From Chloroflexota bacterium (lineage in GTDB: Bacteria > Chloroflexota > Dehalococcoidia > JACPPY01), in the NCBI GenBank assembly GCA_016190755.1, contig JACPPY010000051.1, forward strand, positions 1 through 57,242: a stretch of DNA of 57,242 bases. Reading direction: 5' to 3'. The notes under the pieces are model-generated. The model had not been told where the DNA came from and did not search any database. It saw only the letters and a program-made list of their open reading frames with translations. A program made the position numbers and the translations under genes. Shown in pieces: positions 34,688 to 42,946 of this stretch (the first letter of the stretch is position 1; each line of letters opens with the position of its first letter).

Positions 34688-35755
34688 ATGAGCGGAGTCG
34701 AAAACGAAAAGAAAAACATGTCAAAGCTGAAGACGAATGGAAAGCCTGTAGGCGACGTCCTTGCCGACGTGCAGGTGGCGGCATGGCGAAATCCAAAGGT
34801 TTACCGCCTGATGGTGCTGCCACAGCATCTCCTTTTCTACAGCAGAGGACCTCTCTGGCGCCGGCTCAAGCTGGAAGAGAAGCTTGAGGTACACAGCATT
34901 ACGGGCTTTCGGCTCTCCGGCAGCAGTCTGGCTATCGATATCAAGGCGGGTGGGGAAACCTCACGGCCTGAAGAGATCGCCTTTGATACTGTAGACCAGG
35001 CAGCTATGGTGCGAGCTGCCCTGGCCCAAATTCTGGGGCCCCTGGACGAAATTGCGGAGAAGGCGAGACTGGAACTGGAGGAAGAGGAAAGACGAAAAAA
35101 GCGAGAGCAAGCCCTCCGGTCGTTCCAGACCCTGATACGGGCAAAGTTGTGTTGCCTTTGGGAGACGACCAAGAATGCATACGGTATGGCGATAGCAGTT
35201 ACGTCCCAGGACTGGGACCAGGCGCACGCGAAATATGACCTGCTATTTCGGTATGTAAATGACTTGCAGAAGGAAAACGGGCCGGACGTGACAGGAGACA
35301 TGGAAGCCCTGGGCATGGCCACCGGCGCGAAAAACGGCGGAGATGTTATCGGGCAAACTGCATCCCTCCTCAGCAGGATAGCCGATGAGCTTTCCAGGAC
35401 AAGGCCCCGAGGGCCGGAGGCCCAGGAAAGCTGGGTCGAGGAATCGGCATCGCCAAACTGGGGGGACGCACTGTTCTTTTTCCTGTTCTCCGTGGCGTAT
35501 TACGACGCGCTTCTGTCTCGGCAGGCGGGTGATTGGCTCGGCATACAGCGATGTGTGCGGCAGATCTGCGAGCTAGGGCCGGTCATGGAAAAACGCTTTT
35601 CCATCGTTTGTGATGGCCGTTTCAAGGAACTGAAAACACAGGCGGATAGGCGGGATGCGGTACAGTTCCTTCAGGCGCTCGAAAAACTGGGGGAGGAAGT
35701 GGAGGCAAACTGCAAGCAGGTCACTTCTGCATGCGGGTTAGGGGCGACTGAATGA
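34688..35755 (+). CDS. Soluble protein with PH-like N-terminal domain and helical C-terminus
   Basis: A 355-residue soluble protein. Residues about 35-125 alternate short strands ending in a helix (VYRLMVLPQHLLFYSRGP, KLEVHSITGFRLSG, then AAMVRAALAQIL), which looks like a bacterial PH-type fold; this is a guess from the pattern. It is followed by a charged helix rich in Glu/Lys/Arg (126-146) and an all-helical domain. There is no catalytic motif. Its stop overlaps the start of the FtsZ-like gene by four bases (ATGA), showing translational coupling and suggesting a stable complex with that protein. Confidence 0.65.
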   Translation: MSGVENEKKNMSKLKTNGKPVGDVLADVQVAAWRNPKVYRLMVLPQHLLFYSRGPLWRRLKLEEKLEVHSITGFRLSGSSLAIDIKAGGETSRPEEIAFDTVDQAAMVRAALAQILGPLDEIAEKARLELEEEERRKKREQALRSFQTLIRAKLCCLWETTKNAYGMAIAVTSQDWDQAHAKYDLLFRYVNDLQKENGPDVTGDMEALGMATGAKNGGDVIGQTASLLSRIADELSRTRPRGPEAQESWVEESASPNWGDALFFFLFSVAYYDALLSRQAGDWLGIQRCVRQICELGPVMEKRFSIVCDGRFKELKTQADRRDAVQFLQALEKLGEEVEANCKQVTSACGLGATE

Positions 35756-37026
35756 TTCGTTGCCCCGACAGACATGAGAATCCGCAGACACTGGCACACT
35801 GCAGGGTGTGCGGGCTTCCTCTGATAGACCCATTGCGTGAGATCGGCCCGTTCATAGAGAATCTCAGAGCCAGGACCATACTTGGCATGCCAAAGTCAAT
35901 GAATGTGCTGATTGGGACAGGCTCCGTGGGCAAAAAACTGGTTTTGGAGGCGGCCATCCCGGGCAACAACGGTCAAGGCGAAGCGTACTCATATCTCATC
36001 GCGGATTCAACGGCCGTATCTGATCTGGCAACAGGCAAGACACTATTCAACGTGCGAATTGGGGATGCCGGTTCACATGGCGCGCTCTTCTGCGGCAGTG
36101 CTGAGCACGCCGCAGAAGGGGACTTGGCCCTGGTCCCTGCCCTGAAAGGTTGCGGATTGAGGAGCAATGATGACCGGCAGACCGTGATCCTGGTTACGGC
36201 TCTAGGCGGAGGTACTGGTAGCGGTACTGCGCCGGTCGTACTCAGGCATTGCCACGCATTAAACCCAGGCCTCAACGGCTTTGTCCTCGCCATCAGCCCG
36301 GGCGAAGACGAATCGGTGCACGCGCACGTGAACGCCCTATATGGTCTGGCGCGACTCCTCGACAATGGGCCTATGTCGGACGGCGTGGTGGTTGTACAGT
36401 ACGACAGGCTCAAACATGTGCACGGCATCGGCAATACCGGCGAGGAGATCAAAGGTGAGGCGCTAATAACATCCATACTTCAGCTCATGCTGTCCGCGCT
36501 CCGATCGCCGAACTCCATGAAGTTCAGCAGACTGAATCGCGCTATGCAGACACACGTCCTTGTCCCCTGTCTGGCCCTAGGCCGCAGCCTGAAAATATTC
36601 GGAAACCTGGGCAACGTGTTTCGAAGCGCGCTGGCCTATCCTTTAGCTCCATTGATAAAAGATAATGTTACTATCTCCTACCTGCTCCTGCGTATACCGC
36701 GAAGGCTGGCTCAGGAATGCACGGACAACCTTGTCGCCGACGAGCTATCGGCTTTTAACCGGAAGTACCTGCCGGGGGTCAGGGCGATGCTGTTTCAAAC
36801 GACCATCGTCGAAGGACAATCAGACCGGATAGATGCCTGCCTGTTGTTGGGGGGCGATAGCATTGCCAATGCCGCGCCCGCTGCCAGGGCAAACTACGAG
36901 AAGTTCAGACGGCAACTTGGAGACCGCTGGCCGGCCTATGGCCTGACTGAAGAGAGGGGCAGGTCAGCCGAGCAATTGATCGCCAGCTACGACGCGCGGA
37001 TGGAAGAGCTGAGAGAGTCTGGTTAA
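35752..37026 (+). CDS. Second FtsZ/tubulin-like GTPase with N-terminal zinc-ribbon motif
   Basis: A 424-residue protein. The first 21 residues contain a zinc-ribbon-like cysteine set (C4, C17, C20, with H8 and H16). The FtsZ-like core follows: VLIGTGSVGKK (53-63), the exact tubulin signature GGGTGSG at 152-158, ESVHAHVNALYGLARLLDN matching the FtsZ helix that contacts the guanine, and VVVVQYDRL corresponding to VIPNDRL. The segment aligned with the FtsZ T7 loop reads MKFSRLNRAM (K257, R260 where Asp is expected), so the residues that activate GTP hydrolysis in the neighbouring subunit appear lost. Last gene of the five-gene locus; its 3' end overlaps a convergent restriction-enzyme remnant. 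Confidence 0.85.
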   Translation: MIRCPDRHENPQTLAHCRVCGLPLIDPLREIGPFIENLRARTILGMPKSMNVLIGTGSVGKKLVLEAAIPGNNGQGEAYSYLIADSTAVSDLATGKTLFNVRIGDAGSHGALFCGSAEHAAEGDLALVPALKGCGLRSNDDRQTVILVTALGGGTGSGTAPVVLRHCHALNPGLNGFVLAISPGEDESVHAHVNALYGLARLLDNGPMSDGVVVVQYDRLKHVHGIGNTGEEIKGEALITSILQLMLSALRSPNSMKFSRLNRAMQTHVLVPCLALGRSLKIFGNLGNVFRSALAYPLAPLIKDNVTISYLLLRIPRRLAQECTDNLVADELSAFNRKYLPGVRAMLFQTTIVEGQSDRIDACLLLGGDSIANAAPAARANYEKFRRQLGDRWPAYGLTEERGRSAEQLIASYDARMEELRESG

Positions 37027-37352
37027 GCGCGATGCCTTGATATCTCGGCGCAACCCGAGTTGAACTCGACCAGCTTGTTCCAATCAATCAGGTCATTTCG
37101 AACGAAATCAAGCAAGGTTTCTCTCACGAACTTGTTGGTGATCTGGGCATAAACTGTATGAAACCGCTCGTTCCTTTCCTTCGCTCTATGGCCCAGTGGC
37201 TCGATAATCTCAACATACAAATCATTATTGCCAGAAATGAAGGACCAGAAACGCTGTCCACACAGTTTCCAATATGCACCCTTGTCCGGTCTGTTATCTC
37301 TTCCATAGCAACCCGGGGCAACACGAATCAGGATAGGTGGCTGGCGCCATGT
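37023..37352 (-). pseudogene. Remnant of a PmeII-family type II restriction endonuclease (C-terminal part)
   Basis: A 109-codon open stretch without a start codon context, beginning directly after the dnaE2 stop in the same frame. It matches, as I recall the family, the C-terminus of PmeII-type endonucleases: PGCYGRDNRPDKGAYWKLCG, then RFWSFISGNNDLYVEIIEPL, GHRAKERNERF, NKFVRE and IDWNKLVEFNSG. The N-terminal catalytic half and any methyltransferase partner are absent. It is interpreted as the debris of a lost restriction-modification cassette at the boundary between the tubulin-like locus and the mutasome. Confidence 0.75.
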
Positions 37353-40300
37353 TCATCCCCAGTTCTTGGCTTTGGGCAGTCTCTCCATGGCTGAGAAGGA
37401 CGACTCGACGCCGGTTACCATTATGTTCTCCGTGCCATCGCGGCGGGATACCTTGCCACGCACCACCAGGAAGGGGTCCTTGAAGCGGTTCTCGTAGCGC
37501 TCATACACCTGAGGCCACACCATGAGCGGTATGTGCCCGAACTCGTCCTCCAGCGTGATGAATACCGCTTTGGATAGAGGCCTTTGCCTGCGTATTACCA
37601 GGCCCGCGGTCATAACCTCGGCGCCGTCCTTTAGCCGCGCTATGTCCCTGCTGCAAGTGATTGCGCCTTCAAGGCTCGGGCGCAACCGGGCCATAATGTG
37701 CCCCGCCGGGAACAGGCCGAGCACGCTGTATTCGTCCCGCATGGACTCCCAGTCTCCCGGCTTCTCCAAGTCTATCAGGTCCTGCTCCACGGGCAGGGGC
37801 AATGTTAACTGTGAATTCACTGGCCGGTATCTCAGGCCTATCTCCCACTTAACCTTCCTGCGGTTAGCTTCCAAACAGTCAAACGCCCCAGCGCTGGCCA
37901 AATTGACCGCAGCCTCTTCCAATATGCCGGTACGCTCCAGGAAATCACCTATGCTGATGAAAGGCCCGCCCTTTTCCCTGCCCTTCAGCACCGCTTCGGT
38001 GGAAGCCGCGCCCACGTCGAGCACGTTCAGAAGACCAAGGCGCAGCGCGCCGTCCTCTACAGCGCATCGGCCTTCACTCTTGTTTATGTCAGGGTTAAGC
38101 ACTTTTATTCCATGCCTCTTTGCGTCTTCCTTGAGTGTCTCCAGGTTGTAGAATCCCATGGGCTGCTGGTTGAAGATGGCGACGAAGAACTCAAGAGGAT
38201 AGTAACGTTTCAGCCATGCCGCCTGGTACGCCGTGACGCCGAAGGCAAAGGCATGAGACTCGGGAAACATGTATTCGCCGTTGAACTTGCGAAAGATCTT
38301 CTGTGCCGCCTCTTCGCCGACCCCTCTGCTTATTGCGCCTTCGCGGAACTTCTGCCAGTAGCGCCCGATGAGTTCCGTATTGTGTTTACGGCCAAAGGCC
38401 CGGCGCAGCCGGTCGGCCTCGCTGGGGGTGAATCCGGCCACATCCACAGCAACCTGATTGACTTGGTCCTGGAAAAGTATCACTCCCAAAGTCCGCTCCA
38501 GGGCCCGTTTCTCCAGCGGTGTGTCATATGTCACCGGCTTCCGGTGGGTGCGCCGCATCAAGTACTCCCGTACACCGTCATTCACACCCACGCCCGGCCT
38601 CACAGCACCGACCTCATGCGCCATATCCACCAGGTTCCTGGGCTTCAGCCGGATTATCGTCTGCATCTGTGCCGCCGACTCTACCTGGAAGATGCCTATA
38701 GTATCGCCGCAGCACATCATGTCGTAGACCGAAGCATCGTTGAAGTCGATACGTGAAAGGTCAACCCTTCTGCCCGTGCGGTCCTTTATCATCCCCACCG
38801 CTTCCTGGAGTTGGGAGAGCGCGCCCAGTGCCAGGAAGTCTATCTTTATGAATCCGGCGTCGTCGATGCTATCCTTATCCCATTGACAGACGTAGCGGCC
38901 CTCAATGGCACCGTGCTGCACGGGCACCATATCCGTAAGCGGTGTCGAGGAGAGTACCATACCTCCGGGGTGTTGTCCCAGGTACTTGGGAAAGCCATCC
39001 ATCTCTGCGGACAGGCGGGCAAGGTCATTCCACACCGGTGTGCCTGCCTTTTCGCAAAACCCGGGCAACTTCAACATCTGCGCCTCGACTTCCTTCGCGC
39101 TGCCATAGCCGACATGCCTGGCCAGACGGTCGACCTCGTCCTCCGGAAGCCCAAGCGCTTTGCCCAGTCCCCTTATCGCTCCCTTTATCTGGTAGGTGAC
39201 TATGGTGCCCGTAAGTGCGGCGTGCTTCCAACCCCACCTTTGATGCACCCTCAGTATAAGCTCCTCCCTTATACTGCGCGGGAAGTCCAGGTCTATGTCC
39301 GGCACGTTGACCATCGTGTCCTGGGGCAGGAACCGCTCCAGCGATAGCTCGTACTGGAGAGGGTCGATGTGGGAAAGGCCTATCAAATAGCCCACCAGCA
39401 GCGCAACGGAAGACCCGCGTCCCCTGCCCGGAGGATCTTCTTCCAGCGTCAGCGACGGATCGCTCAGACCCAGGTCGAGCATGGCCTCACGCCCAAGCCT
39501 GATTACCTCGTGATACTGGAGCAAAAAACCGGACAGGTTATATTTCTCTATGAGGCTGAACTCTTCGTCCAGCCTCCGGCGCACCCGGGGCGTGACCGTC
39601 CCGTAGCGCCGTACGGCAGCATCCTCACACAGTTTTCTCAGGTAGCTTCCTACCGTGTATCCTTCAGGTACCTGATAATCCGGGAAAGCATAGTCCAGCT
39701 CCGAAGCCAGGTCGAAGGAACACATTTCGGCTATCTTCAGCGTGTTGGACCTGGCTTCGGGCCATTCTCTGAATAGGGACTGCACCTCGCGGATGGGCCT
39801 CAGGTAAAACTCCGAATTGGGCCGCCTTTCCCGGTGGGTCTCCTCCAGGCTCTTGCAATTCCTTATGGCTACCAGGGAGTCTTGTAGCTGGTGTCTCTCG
39901 CGCACGTGGTAGTGCACATTCCCTGTTGCTACCAACCTGGCGCCCGTCTTTTTACTTACCTCCACGAGCTTCCTGTTGCGCGCCGTATCGCCGTAGACCA
40001 GGTTCTGCTGCAACTCGATGTAGTAGTTTTCCTCACCGAACCACTCCAGGTACTGTCCGACCAGGGCAAGCGTACGTGACAGGTCTGGCCCGGCCAGTGA
40101 GCACGCTACCTCTCCACGCGGGCAGCCCGAGAGTGCTATCAGGCCGCCGGCGTGCTGCGGCAACAAGGCAGGGTCCAGCTCAGGCCCGTTGCGCCGGCCG
40201 GAGATATGGGCAGATGTGATAAGACGGCACAGGTCGCTGTAGCCCTGTCTGTTACGCGCCAGCAGCGTTAGATGGTACCCTCCTCTGAGAGTTACCTCAG

Positions 40301-40499
40301 CACCAATAATGCCTCTCACGCCCACAGAGCGGGACAGATGTGCGAACCGCATCGCACCGCACAGGTTATCATGGTCAGTGATGGCCAGAGCGCTGTACCC
40401 CAGGTCCTTGGCCCGCAGCAATAGCTCCTCAAGAGAGGAAGCGCCATCATGGAATGAGTAATAGCTGTGGCAGTGCAACTCAGCGTAGCCGCCTTCCAT
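37353..40499 (-). CDS. dnaE2: Error-prone DNA polymerase III alpha subunit (DnaE2/ImuC)
   Basis: A 1048-residue C-family polymerase of the DnaE2/ImuC type, which performs mutagenic translesion synthesis in the SOS response together with ImuB. The N-terminal PHP domain starts AELHCHSYYSFHDGASS. The polymerase catalytic acids are in VPDIDLDFPRS and GFIKIDFLALGAL, so it should be active. QHPGGMVLS, the tandem HhH region and a C-terminal OB fold (VVRGKVSRRDGTENIMVTGV) complete it. Length and the shortened C-terminus separate it from the replicative DnaE1. GGGAGG precedes the ATG. It is downstream of imuB and a DUF6504 gene in one operon. Confidence 0.93.
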   Translation of the reverse strand: MEGGYAELHCHSYYSFHDGASSLEELLLRAKDLGYSALAITDHDNLCGAMRFAHLSRSVGVRGIIGAEVTLRGGYHLTLLARNRQGYSDLCRLITSAHISGRRNGPELDPALLPQHAGGLIALSGCPRGEVACSLAGPDLSRTLALVGQYLEWFGEENYYIELQQNLVYGDTARNRKLVEVSKKTGARLVATGNVHYHVRERHQLQDSLVAIRNCKSLEETHRERRPNSEFYLRPIREVQSLFREWPEARSNTLKIAEMCSFDLASELDYAFPDYQVPEGYTVGSYLRKLCEDAAVRRYGTVTPRVRRRLDEEFSLIEKYNLSGFLLQYHEVIRLGREAMLDLGLSDPSLTLEEDPPGRGRGSSVALLVGYLIGLSHIDPLQYELSLERFLPQDTMVNVPDIDLDFPRSIREELILRVHQRWGWKHAALTGTIVTYQIKGAIRGLGKALGLPEDEVDRLARHVGYGSAKEVEAQMLKLPGFCEKAGTPVWNDLARLSAEMDGFPKYLGQHPGGMVLSSTPLTDMVPVQHGAIEGRYVCQWDKDSIDDAGFIKIDFLALGALSQLQEAVGMIKDRTGRRVDLSRIDFNDASVYDMMCCGDTIGIFQVESAAQMQTIIRLKPRNLVDMAHEVGAVRPGVGVNDGVREYLMRRTHRKPVTYDTPLEKRALERTLGVILFQDQVNQVAVDVAGFTPSEADRLRRAFGRKHNTELIGRYWQKFREGAISRGVGEEAAQKIFRKFNGEYMFPESHAFAFGVTAYQAAWLKRYYPLEFFVAIFNQQPMGFYNLETLKEDAKRHGIKVLNPDINKSEGRCAVEDGALRLGLLNVLDVGAASTEAVLKGREKGGPFISIGDFLERTGILEEAAVNLASAGAFDCLEANRRKVKWEIGLRYRPVNSQLTLPLPVEQDLIDLEKPGDWESMRDEYSVLGLFPAGHIMARLRPSLEGAITCSRDIARLKDGAEVMTAGLVIRRQRPLSKAVFITLEDEFGHIPLMVWPQVYERYENRFKDPFLVVRGKVSRRDGTENIMVTGVESSFSAMERLPKAKNWG

Positions 40500-40509
40500 G
40501 GCGCCTCCC

Positions 40510-40794
40510 TCAGTATGATTGCCGGTACCAGCACCCGTTGGTCAGGTCTTTATACACCACCAGCCTCTGCCCCGATTTGAGCACGATGGCGAAATAGAGG
40601 CGTGATACCATTTCGGTGCGCCACCACTCATCATCTATGCGCCATTTATCGGCAATGATCGCGACTGCTTGTAACCCCTTCGATCTCAGCCGCACAGGAA
40701 AACCTCGTGAGTCTTCTTCGACGCGCACCAGTTCGGGTATATTTACCGGCCGGATGGTGTCAGGGCTTGACGCCTTTCCGGTATTCTGGACCAT
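40510..40794 (-). CDS. DUF6504-type small protein of the mutasome operon
   Basis: A 94-residue basic protein of the type found between imuB and dnaE2 in many bacteria. The recognisable part is the C-terminal half: KWRIDDEWWRTEMVSRLYFAI, LKSGQRLVVYKDLTNGCWYRQ. Its start overlaps the end of imuB by about 50 bases in another frame, and it ends ten bases before dnaE2, so the three are one transcript. The function is unknown; association with the ImuB/DnaE2 mutasome is inferred from position. Confidence 0.82.
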   Translation of the reverse strand: MVQNTGKASSPDTIRPVNIPELVRVEEDSRGFPVRLRSKGLQAVAIIADKWRIDDEWWRTEMVSRLYFAIVLKSGQRLVVYKDLTNGCWYRQSY

Positions 40795-41921
40795 GGCTCC
40801 ACCTCTTTAATACGGAACACTTGAGGACTACCCAGGCGAAATTCCATCTCCTTAATATCCTTCTCAAGCTGGTCCCTGGCCCTGATGTCGGTAAACAGGC
40901 TCTTCTGGTGTCCACTCTCGTGACACAGGCCGCCAAGCCTTATCCCCAACTCCTCTACCGGACCGGGCAGGGTTTCCCTCGCAAGCACATGCTTTATACG
41001 CGATAGTGCTCTCCCGGCATCCGTGGCTGGCTCCTTGAACGCAATGCGTCGCTCCCAGCAACCGGCGCCCGGCGTCCGCACCCATAGCGAGACGCTTCGG
41101 ACACCCTTGTCCCGCAGGCACTTCCGGGAGAAAGCCCGACTCAGCAGTGACTCCACAGCTACCAGCAGCACATCCAGCGAGGTTGATAAGGAGGGCAAAC
41201 ACATATTCTCTTCTACGGCCTCCTCGCTCGAACGGGGATACAGCGGCGACTCATCTTGACCCCTGGCCAGGTCCCTTATTCTCCTGCCTTCCGGGCCGAA
41301 CTGAGACTGGAGCGGACCGAGTGGCAGGGCAGCCACCTGCCCCAGAGTGCGCAATCCGAAGGCGCACAGTTTCTTTTTGTCTTTCCAGGAAATAGGCAAA
41401 ACATCGCAGGGGAAGTCCTTCAGGAATGCGCCTGCATCACCCGCAACGACACTACACCCGCCGAGAGGGCTATTGAGTGCTCCCAGATAGGACAGGAATT
41501 TACCTATGGCTAAACCAAGCTGCACGGGGAAGTGCGACGGTATAGCCTCACGTATGGCAAGTATAAGCTCCTCATCGTTGCGATAGACCCACTCCATCCC
41601 ATCCAGTCCAATATAGGCACAACCCAGGTCGGACCCTTCGACCAGCGGGCTTTTCATTTCCAGCGCATCCAGTATCCGGTTGAACTCTGACCAGTAGCAG
41701 GGCATATCTCCGGGTATAAGTTCGACCTCGCTATGCCGGGAAAGGGCCTCCTGCAGAGGCATTCCAGGCTGGAGGCCGTCGAGTTCGAGTGAGAAGTCCA
41801 GCACCGTTTTCCAAGAGCCCTCAGTGCGGGTAACCAGCGTCAGCCGCCCCTCCAACTCTGGGTGTCTATGGATCTCGCATCCAAGTGGAAAATGCGGGAG
41901 CAGAATACAAAGCACTTTCAT
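40743..41921 (-). CDS. imuB: ImuB-like inactive Y-family polymerase
   Basis: A 392-residue Y-family polymerase homologue acting as the hub of the mutasome, recruiting DnaE2 to the sliding clamp. The N-terminal strand reads VLCILLPHFPLGCEIHRHP, so the first catalytic aspartate (DxDxFF in active enzymes) is missing, and the second site YIGLDGMEW keeps only one acid. This loss is the ImuB hallmark. A helix-hairpin-helix region follows (LCAFGLRTLGQVAALPL), then the little-finger domain. It is the first gene of the operon, directly behind a LexA-type operator. Confidence 0.9.
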   Translation of the reverse strand: MKVLCILLPHFPLGCEIHRHPELEGRLTLVTRTEGSWKTVLDFSLELDGLQPGMPLQEALSRHSEVELIPGDMPCYWSEFNRILDALEMKSPLVEGSDLGCAYIGLDGMEWVYRNDEELILAIREAIPSHFPVQLGLAIGKFLSYLGALNSPLGGCSVVAGDAGAFLKDFPCDVLPISWKDKKKLCAFGLRTLGQVAALPLGPLQSQFGPEGRRIRDLARGQDESPLYPRSSEEAVEENMCLPSLSTSLDVLLVAVESLLSRAFSRKCLRDKGVRSVSLWVRTPGAGCWERRIAFKEPATDAGRALSRIKHVLARETLPGPVEELGIRLGGLCHESGHQKSLFTDIRARDQLEKDIKEMEFRLGSPQVFRIKEVEPWSRIPERRQALTPSGR

Positions 41922-41946
41922 GATTACCGCCGTTCAAGCAGGGCCC

Positions 41947-41976
41947 AGTATAATAGAACATATGTTCTAATGTCAA
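41947..41976 (-). promoter_or_regulatory. SOS promoter with LexA box for imuB-DUF6504-dnaE2
   Basis: On the minus strand, TTGACA (41971-41976) and TATACT (41947-41952) are separated by 18 bases that contain the perfect 16-base palindrome TAGAACATATGTTCTA (41954-41969). The GAAC-N4-GTTC core is the Gram-positive/Chloroflexi-type LexA recognition site. Its place between the -35 and -10 means LexA binding would block RNA polymerase directly. The box is about 25 bases upstream of the imuB ATG. Confidence 0.92.
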
Positions 41977-42168
41977 GACGGTGACGCCAGTATGGAGAAC
42001 AACCGCCGCGAGCAGGCTTATGTATCGGGCCGGTATTGCTCCCGCCTACATAATGTTTTCAGAAAAGCGCTGGGCGAGGTCTCCCTATTTCAACCGGCCG
42101 AAAGAAAGGCTATACTTTGATTACGCCACGGTAAGGCATAAGCCTGTGCGTGACAGAGGAGGCGGGCA

Positions 42169-42891
42169 ATGAGGCATATATTCATCCTGACGATCGTGCT
42201 AACACTTCTTGCACTGGGGTGCAACACCACTCCCCGATCGCCAACGCCAACTGTGACCCCCACACCTACACCAACGCCAGCACTGACCGCCCAGCAGATC
42301 ATTCAACAAGCCAGTGCGAACACACAGGCCCTTAACAGCTTCCACTTTGAGCTGGAACAGACGGGCGGCACGCCTATTGCCATGGGGCTGGCGCTACTCG
42401 GGGCATCAGGGGACATCGTCCGTCCGGGCAAGACCAGGATGACGATCTCGGCATCCTTCTCAAATATGTCCCTGAAAGTTCAGGTCATCACTGTCGGCGA
42501 TAAGACGTACATGACAAACCCGCTTTCAGGGCAATGGGAATTGCTCCCGGTGGAGTTCAATGCCGTAAAGCTGTTCGACCCTGATACGGGTCTGAAGGCG
42601 ATAATGGCCGGAATGACCTCGCTATCGAGATTGCCGGATGAGGACGTATCCGGCGTGGCGTGCTACCGTCTGAGAGGTATGTTACTGTCGGGCGACCTGC
42701 GTGCCATCACCTCGGGGTCCGCAGTTGAAGGCATCTCCGTCCCGACCGATGTGTGGATAGGCAAAAGCGACTCGTGGCCACGGCAGGTAAAGGTAACAGG
42801 TACTGTCGTCCAGGGGGAACAATCTGATATCTCCCGCACGCTAAGATTCTCGAACTTCAACCAGCAGGTCAGCATCGAGGCGCCCTTTTAG
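42169..42891 (+). CDS. LppX/LprAFG-family lipoprotein
   Basis: A 240-residue lipoprotein with signal peptide and lipobox (LLALGC), then a Thr/Pro repeat linker of about 20 residues. The mature domain resembles the LppX_LprAFG family: ALNSFHFELEQTGG, KVQVITVGDKTYMTNPLSGQW and SVPTDVWIGKSDSWPRQVKVTG. These proteins have a half-barrel with a hydrophobic cavity that carries lipids such as triacylated species across the envelope. GAGGAGG precedes the ATG. The next gene encodes a 14-helix MFS exporter 55 bases away, the same order as lprG and Rv1410c in mycobacteria. Confidence 0.83.
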   Translation: MRHIFILTIVLTLLALGCNTTPRSPTPTVTPTPTPTPALTAQQIIQQASANTQALNSFHFELEQTGGTPIAMGLALLGASGDIVRPGKTRMTISASFSNMSLKVQVITVGDKTYMTNPLSGQWELLPVEFNAVKLFDPDTGLKAIMAGMTSLSRLPDEDVSGVACYRLRGMLLSGDLRAITSGSAVEGISVPTDVWIGKSDSWPRQVKVTGTVVQGEQSDISRTLRFSNFNQQVSIEAPF

Positions 42892-42946
42892 CGTGGAAAG
42901 ACCCGGATCAGCCTGAAAACGAGGTGAACACACTGAGGTCCCAGGC

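Noticed and set aside
37353-37355. dnaE2 UGA stop followed by 109 in-frame open codons, possible selenocysteine read-through
   Set aside because: The downstream sequence resembles a restriction endonuclease C-terminus rather than polymerase sequence, DnaE2 already ends after its OB fold, and no SECIS-like hairpin was noticed after the codon.
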